Below are positions 5,391 through 8,053 of a stretch of 8,053 nt of DNA, one piece after another (within the stretch, counting starts at the first letter, position 1; every line of letters starts with the position of its first letter). This DNA is from Sphingomonas paucimobilis (GTDB lineage: Bacteria > Pseudomonadota > Alphaproteobacteria > Sphingomonadales > Sphingomonadaceae), in the NCBI GenBank assembly GCA_945860425.1, contig CAMAQU010000067.1, positions 1-8,053 of the forward strand, written 5' to 3'. The translations under genes and the position numbers were made by a program. The notes beneath the pieces are model-generated. The model was not told the DNA's origin, did not search any database, and saw only the letters and a program-made list of their open reading frames with translations.

Positions 5391-7418
5391 GTGGAGACCA
5401 TTAAGCTTATCGTTTTCCTGCCGCTGCTGGCGGCCATCGTCGCGGGGCTTGGCAATCGGATGATTGGCAATGTCGCGGCAAAAATCGTGACGACAGCCGC
5501 GCTCTTCCTCTCCTGCGCGCTCAGCTGGCCGATCTTTATCTCGTTCATGACAGGTGGCGCGGACGCGCATGTTGTGCCCGTGCTCGACTTCATCCGGTCT
5601 GGTGATTTGGATGTCCAATGGTCGCTGCGCGTCGATACGCTGACGGCGGTCATGCTGGTCGTCGTCACCAGCGTCTCCAGCCTCGTCCATCTTTATAGCT
5701 GGGGCTATATGTCTGAAGACCCCAGCCAACCACGCTTCTTTGCCTATTTGTCGCTCTTCACTTTCGCGATGTTGATGCTCGTGACGGCGGACAGTCTGGT
5801 GCAAATGTTCTTCGGTTGGGAAGGGGTGGGTCTCGCTTCTTACCTGCTGATCGGCTTTTGGTATCATAAGCCCAGTGCCAATGCCGCGGCCATCAAGGCG
5901 TTTGTCGTCAACCGCGTGGGGGATTTTGGCTTTTCGCTCGGTATCTTTGCCGCATTTCTGGTGTTTGGCACCGTCTCCATTCCCGAAATCCTCAGCGTGG
6001 CGCCGTCCTATGCCGGGTCGACCATTGGTTTCCTTGGCTATCGTATTGATACGATCACGCTGATCTGCATCTTGCTGTTCATCGGTGCGATGGGCAAATC
6101 GGCGCAGCTTGGCCTCCACACATGGCTTCCTGATGCCATGGAAGGGCCGACGCCCGTCTCCGCGCTCATCCACGCCGCCACCATGGTGACCGCAGGCGTG
6201 TTCATGGTGTGCCGCCTGTCGCCTTTGTTTGAACTTTCGGAAACCGCGACCACTTTGGTCACCTATGTCGGGGCGGCCACAGCGCTGTTCGCGGCAACGG
6301 TGGGTACGACGCAGACCGACATTAAGCGCGTCATTGCCTATTCAACCTGTTCGCAGCTGGGCTATATGTTCTTTGCCGCAGGCGTCGGCGCTTATGGCGC
6401 GGCAATGTTCCATTTGTTCACGCACGCCTTCTTTAAGGCGCTGCTGTTCTTGGGCGCAGGCTCGGTGATCCATGCCATGCATCATGAGCAGGACATGCGG
6501 TACTATGGTGGCCTGCGAAAGCATATCCCGCTGACCTTCTGGGCAATGATGGCGGGCACGCTTGCCATTACGGGTGTTGGTGTCATCGGCGTGTTTGGCT
6601 TTGCCGGATTTTATTCGAAGGACGCCATTATTGAGGCGGCCTTTGCCAGCGGCACACAGGCCGGCGGGGTTGCCTTTGCGGTCGCCGTGTTCGCCGCGCT
6701 GCTAACCAGCTTCTACAGCTGGCGTCTGATGTTCCTGACCTTCTTCGGCAAGCCGCGCTGGTCTCAGTCGGAACATATTCAGCATGCAGCCCATGACCAT
6801 GGCCATGGCCATGACGACCATCATGCTCACGCCCATGATGAGGATGATGGCACGCTGGGCTATCACCCGCATGAAAGCCCATTGCCGATGCTCGTTCCGC
6901 TGATCGTGCTCACAATGGGCGCCATTTTTGCGGGTTATGTCTGGCACACGCCATTCTTGGATGCGGAAAAGGGTGTGGCGTTTTGGCAGGGCAGCATCGC
7001 CTTTGACACGCATTTGATGCACGCCATGCATGAGGTGCCTTTGCTGGTGAAGCTGTCGGCGACCATCGTCATGATCCTGGGCCTCGCCCTGGCGTGGTGG
7101 GCCTATATTAAGGACACGAGCGTCCCGGCGCGCTTCACCGCGACCTTCCCCGCCATTTATCGGTTCCTGCTGAACAAATGGTATTGGGATGAGCTTTATA
7201 ATCTGATCTTCGTAAAGCCGTCCTTCTGGTTCGGTCGCCTGTTCTGGAAAAAGGGCGATGAAGGCACGATTGACCGGTTCGGCCCGCATGGTGCGGCGGA
7301 AGTGGTGCTTCAGGGCAGCCGTCTCGCGGTCCGCTTCCAGACGGGCTATCTCTATTCCTATGCCTTCGTGATGCTCCTTGGGCTCGTGGGCCTTGCAACT
7401 TGGGCGATGACGCGATGA
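5391..7418 (+). CDS. nuoL: NADH-quinone oxidoreductase subunit L (NuoL), 675 aa, GTG start
   Basis: NuoL (ND5 family) is the distal antiporter-like proton pump of the membrane arm, and its long C-terminal helix runs along the arm. The protein is hydrophobic throughout, with about 16 expected membrane segments. Key residues are in place: E144 in FGWEGVG, D178 in NRVGDFGF, K236 in MGKSAQLGLHTWLPDAM, H261 in LIHAATM, H341, H345 and K349 in HLFTHAFFKALLFLGAGS, and K410 in FAGFYSKDAI. Residues 462-494 form a His-rich loop that is much shorter in E. coli NuoL. After two more membrane segments (about 498-518 and 552-572), residues about 580-650 would form the lateral helix, followed by a final membrane helix. 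GTG 5391 is chosen because it gives the usual hydrophobic N-terminus (IKLIVFLPLLAAIVAG); the next ATG would cut into the first helix. The stop overlaps nuoM as ATGA. An Mrp antiporter subunit is unlikely in this context. Confidence 0.97.
   Translation: METIKLIVFLPLLAAIVAGLGNRMIGNVAAKIVTTAALFLSCALSWPIFISFMTGGADAHVVPVLDFIRSGDLDVQWSLRVDTLTAVMLVVVTSVSSLVHLYSWGYMSEDPSQPRFFAYLSLFTFAMLMLVTADSLVQMFFGWEGVGLASYLLIGFWYHKPSANAAAIKAFVVNRVGDFGFSLGIFAAFLVFGTVSIPEILSVAPSYAGSTIGFLGYRIDTITLICILLFIGAMGKSAQLGLHTWLPDAMEGPTPVSALIHAATMVTAGVFMVCRLSPLFELSETATTLVTYVGAATALFAATVGTTQTDIKRVIAYSTCSQLGYMFFAAGVGAYGAAMFHLFTHAFFKALLFLGAGSVIHAMHHEQDMRYYGGLRKHIPLTFWAMMAGTLAITGVGVIGVFGFAGFYSKDAIIEAAFASGTQAGGVAFAVAVFAALLTSFYSWRLMFLTFFGKPRWSQSEHIQHAAHDHGHGHDDHHAHAHDEDDGTLGYHPHESPLPMLVPLIVLTMGAIFAGYVWHTPFLDAEKGVAFWQGSIAFDTHLMHAMHEVPLLVKLSATIVMILGLALAWWAYIKDTSVPARFTATFPAIYRFLLNKWYWDELYNLIFVKPSFWFGRLFWKKGDEGTIDRFGPHGAAEVVLQGSRLAVRFQTGYLYSYAFVMLLGLVGLATWAMTR
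6774..6872 (+). other. Sequence encoding the His-rich loop of NuoL
   Basis: NuoL residues 462-494 carry 12 histidines, ten of them within 462-482, mixed with Asp, Gly and Ala. The loop lies between the helix containing TSFYSWRLMFLTFFG and the one beginning LPMLVPLIVL. By comparison with the known topology of NuoL this is the cytoplasmic TM13-TM14 loop. E. coli NuoL has only a short loop with HAHA here, as I recall it, so this is a lineage-type expansion. Metal binding is possible from composition but unproven. Confidence 0.8.
6792..6815 (+). repeat. Four tandem hexamers CATGRC in nuoL
   Basis: The units read CATGAC, CATGGC, CATGGC, CATGAC and stay in frame, encoding HDHGHGHD (residues 468-475). 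They are the core of the His-rich loop. Slippage or unequal exchange of six-base units would lengthen or shorten the loop without a frameshift, which is a plausible origin of the expansion. Confidence 0.75.
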
Positions 7419-8053
7419 GCTTTCCCATTCTCTCGACCATGATCCTGCTGCCGATCGCAGCGGCGATATTGACGCTGTTCCTCAATGCGCAGGCCGCGCG
7501 TTGGGCGGCGCTTGGCACAACTTTGGGACTATTTGGCCTTGGTGTTGCGCTATGGCACGGCTTTGACGTGGGCGGCCCGCAATGGCAGTTTGTTGAGAAC
7601 GCCCCAATTTTTGGGCGCTTCTCTTGGGCCTTGGGTGTTGATGGCATTGCCTTGATGCTGATCGTCCTGTCGGTCTTCCTGATGCCAATCTGCATTCTTG
7701 CCAGCTGGACATCGATTGAAAAGCGCGTCCCGGAGTATATGGCGGCCTTCCTGTTGATGGAGGCGCTGATGATCGGCGTCTTTTCAGCGCAGGATATGTT
7801 CCTGTTCTACATCTTCTTCGAAGCCGGCCTGATCCCCATGTATCTCATAATCGGCATCTGGGGCGGGGCGGACCGGATCAAGGCGAGCTATAAGTTCTTC
7901 CTCTATACGCTGTTCGGCTCCTTGCTGATGCTCGTCGCGATGCTGTGGATGGCGCGCGAAGCGGGCACCACCGATATTCCGTCGTTGATGCAGTATAACT
8001 TCCCCGTAGAGGCGCAGACGTGGCTGTTCCTGGCCTTCTTCGCGTCCTTTGCC
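7415..8053 (+). CDS. nuoM: NADH-quinone oxidoreductase subunit M (NuoM), 3'-truncated by the window edge
   Basis: NuoM (ND4 family) is the middle antiporter-like proton pump of the membrane arm, next to NuoL. The visible 213 residues are the N-terminal part, less than half of the usual roughly 500. They begin MSFPILSTMILLPIAAAIL and include LGVDGIALMLIVLSVFL (73-89), typical of the family. The essential TM5 glutamate is E136 in FYIFFEAGLIPMYLIIGIWG, corresponding to E144 of E. coli. It is followed by DRIKASYKFFLYTLFGSLLML (153-173). The TM7 lysine and later residues lie beyond the window. The ATG overlaps the nuoL stop as ATGA. No clear ribosome-binding site precedes it, so translation probably depends on ribosomes finishing nuoL. 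The frame is open to the last base. Confidence 0.96.
   Translation, partial: MSFPILSTMILLPIAAAILTLFLNAQAARWAALGTTLGLFGLGVALWHGFDVGGPQWQFVENAPIFGRFSWALGVDGIALMLIVLSVFLMPICILASWTSIEKRVPEYMAAFLLMEALMIGVFSAQDMFLFYIFFEAGLIPMYLIIGIWGGADRIKASYKFFLYTLFGSLLMLVAMLWMAREAGTTDIPSLMQYNFPVEAQTWLFLAFFASFA

Larger units (their letters stand above)
1..8053 (+). other. nuoF-nuoM segment of the complex I operon
   Basis: Eight consecutive same-strand genes in canonical nuo order fill the window, with gaps of 2, 19 and 5 bases and four 4-base overlaps. No internal promoter, terminator or unrelated reading frame was found between them. Some alphaproteobacterial nuo clusters carry extra reading frames between subunit genes; this segment has none. 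Polycistronic expression is inferred from spacing, and the main promoter would lie upstream of nuoA, outside the window. Confidence 0.9.

Noticed and set aside
5382..6173. A 263-codon open frame on the - strand opposite nuoL
   Set aside because: The translation is a very polar, low-complexity mix of charged residues typical of the reverse of membrane-protein codons, and it is antisense to conserved nuoL sequence.
1..8053. Search for mobile elements, CRISPR, tRNA/rRNA, phage, defence or novel systems
   Set aside because: Every base except about 26 is accounted for by conserved complex I genes in canonical order. No repeats with spacers, terminal inverted repeats, integrase or transposase frames, or structured RNA were seen.

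Overview
This window is an uninterrupted stretch of a bacterial nuo operon, which encodes the proton-pumping NADH:quinone oxidoreductase (respiratory complex I). All genes are on the + strand, in the order nuoF (3' part), nuoG, nuoH, nuoI, nuoJ, nuoK, nuoL, nuoM (5' part). The order matches the canonical nuoA-N cluster. nuoA-E would lie before the window and the rest of nuoM plus nuoN after it. No RNA gene, mobile element, CRISPR array, phage gene, promoter or terminator is visible.

The organism is most likely an alphaproteobacterium, plausibly a member of the Sphingomonadales. The reasons are the moderately GC-rich coding sequence, mitochondrial-like NuoG, NuoH and NuoI proteins (NuoG lacks the extra N7 cluster cysteines; NuoH carries the YADRK...RRGPNVVGP motif), the uninterrupted gene order, and a long histidine-rich loop in NuoL. 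The order-level placement comes from remembered family features, not from a search.

Bases 1-2921 encode the electron-input arm. NuoF takes electrons from NADH through FMN and cluster N3. NuoG passes them through N1b, N4 and N5. Bases 2918-4452 encode the connection to the membrane: NuoH, which forms much of the quinone chamber, and NuoI, which carries N6a and N6b just before the terminal cluster in NuoB (outside the window). Bases 4472-8053 encode the membrane arm: NuoJ and NuoK, then the antiporter-like pump subunits NuoL and NuoM. Every hallmark ligand or charged residue checked is present, so the operon looks intact.

The genes are tightly packed. Four junctions (G/H, H/I, J/K, L/M) are ATGA stop/start overlaps; the other three have gaps of 2, 19 and 5 bases. 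This suggests one transcript with translational coupling. There is no gene-free stretch longer than 19 bases. I found no undescribed system. The points most worth a second look are the NuoL His-rich cytoplasmic loop and the matching LEAAE endings of NuoF and NuoG, which carry the ribosome-binding sites of the next genes.
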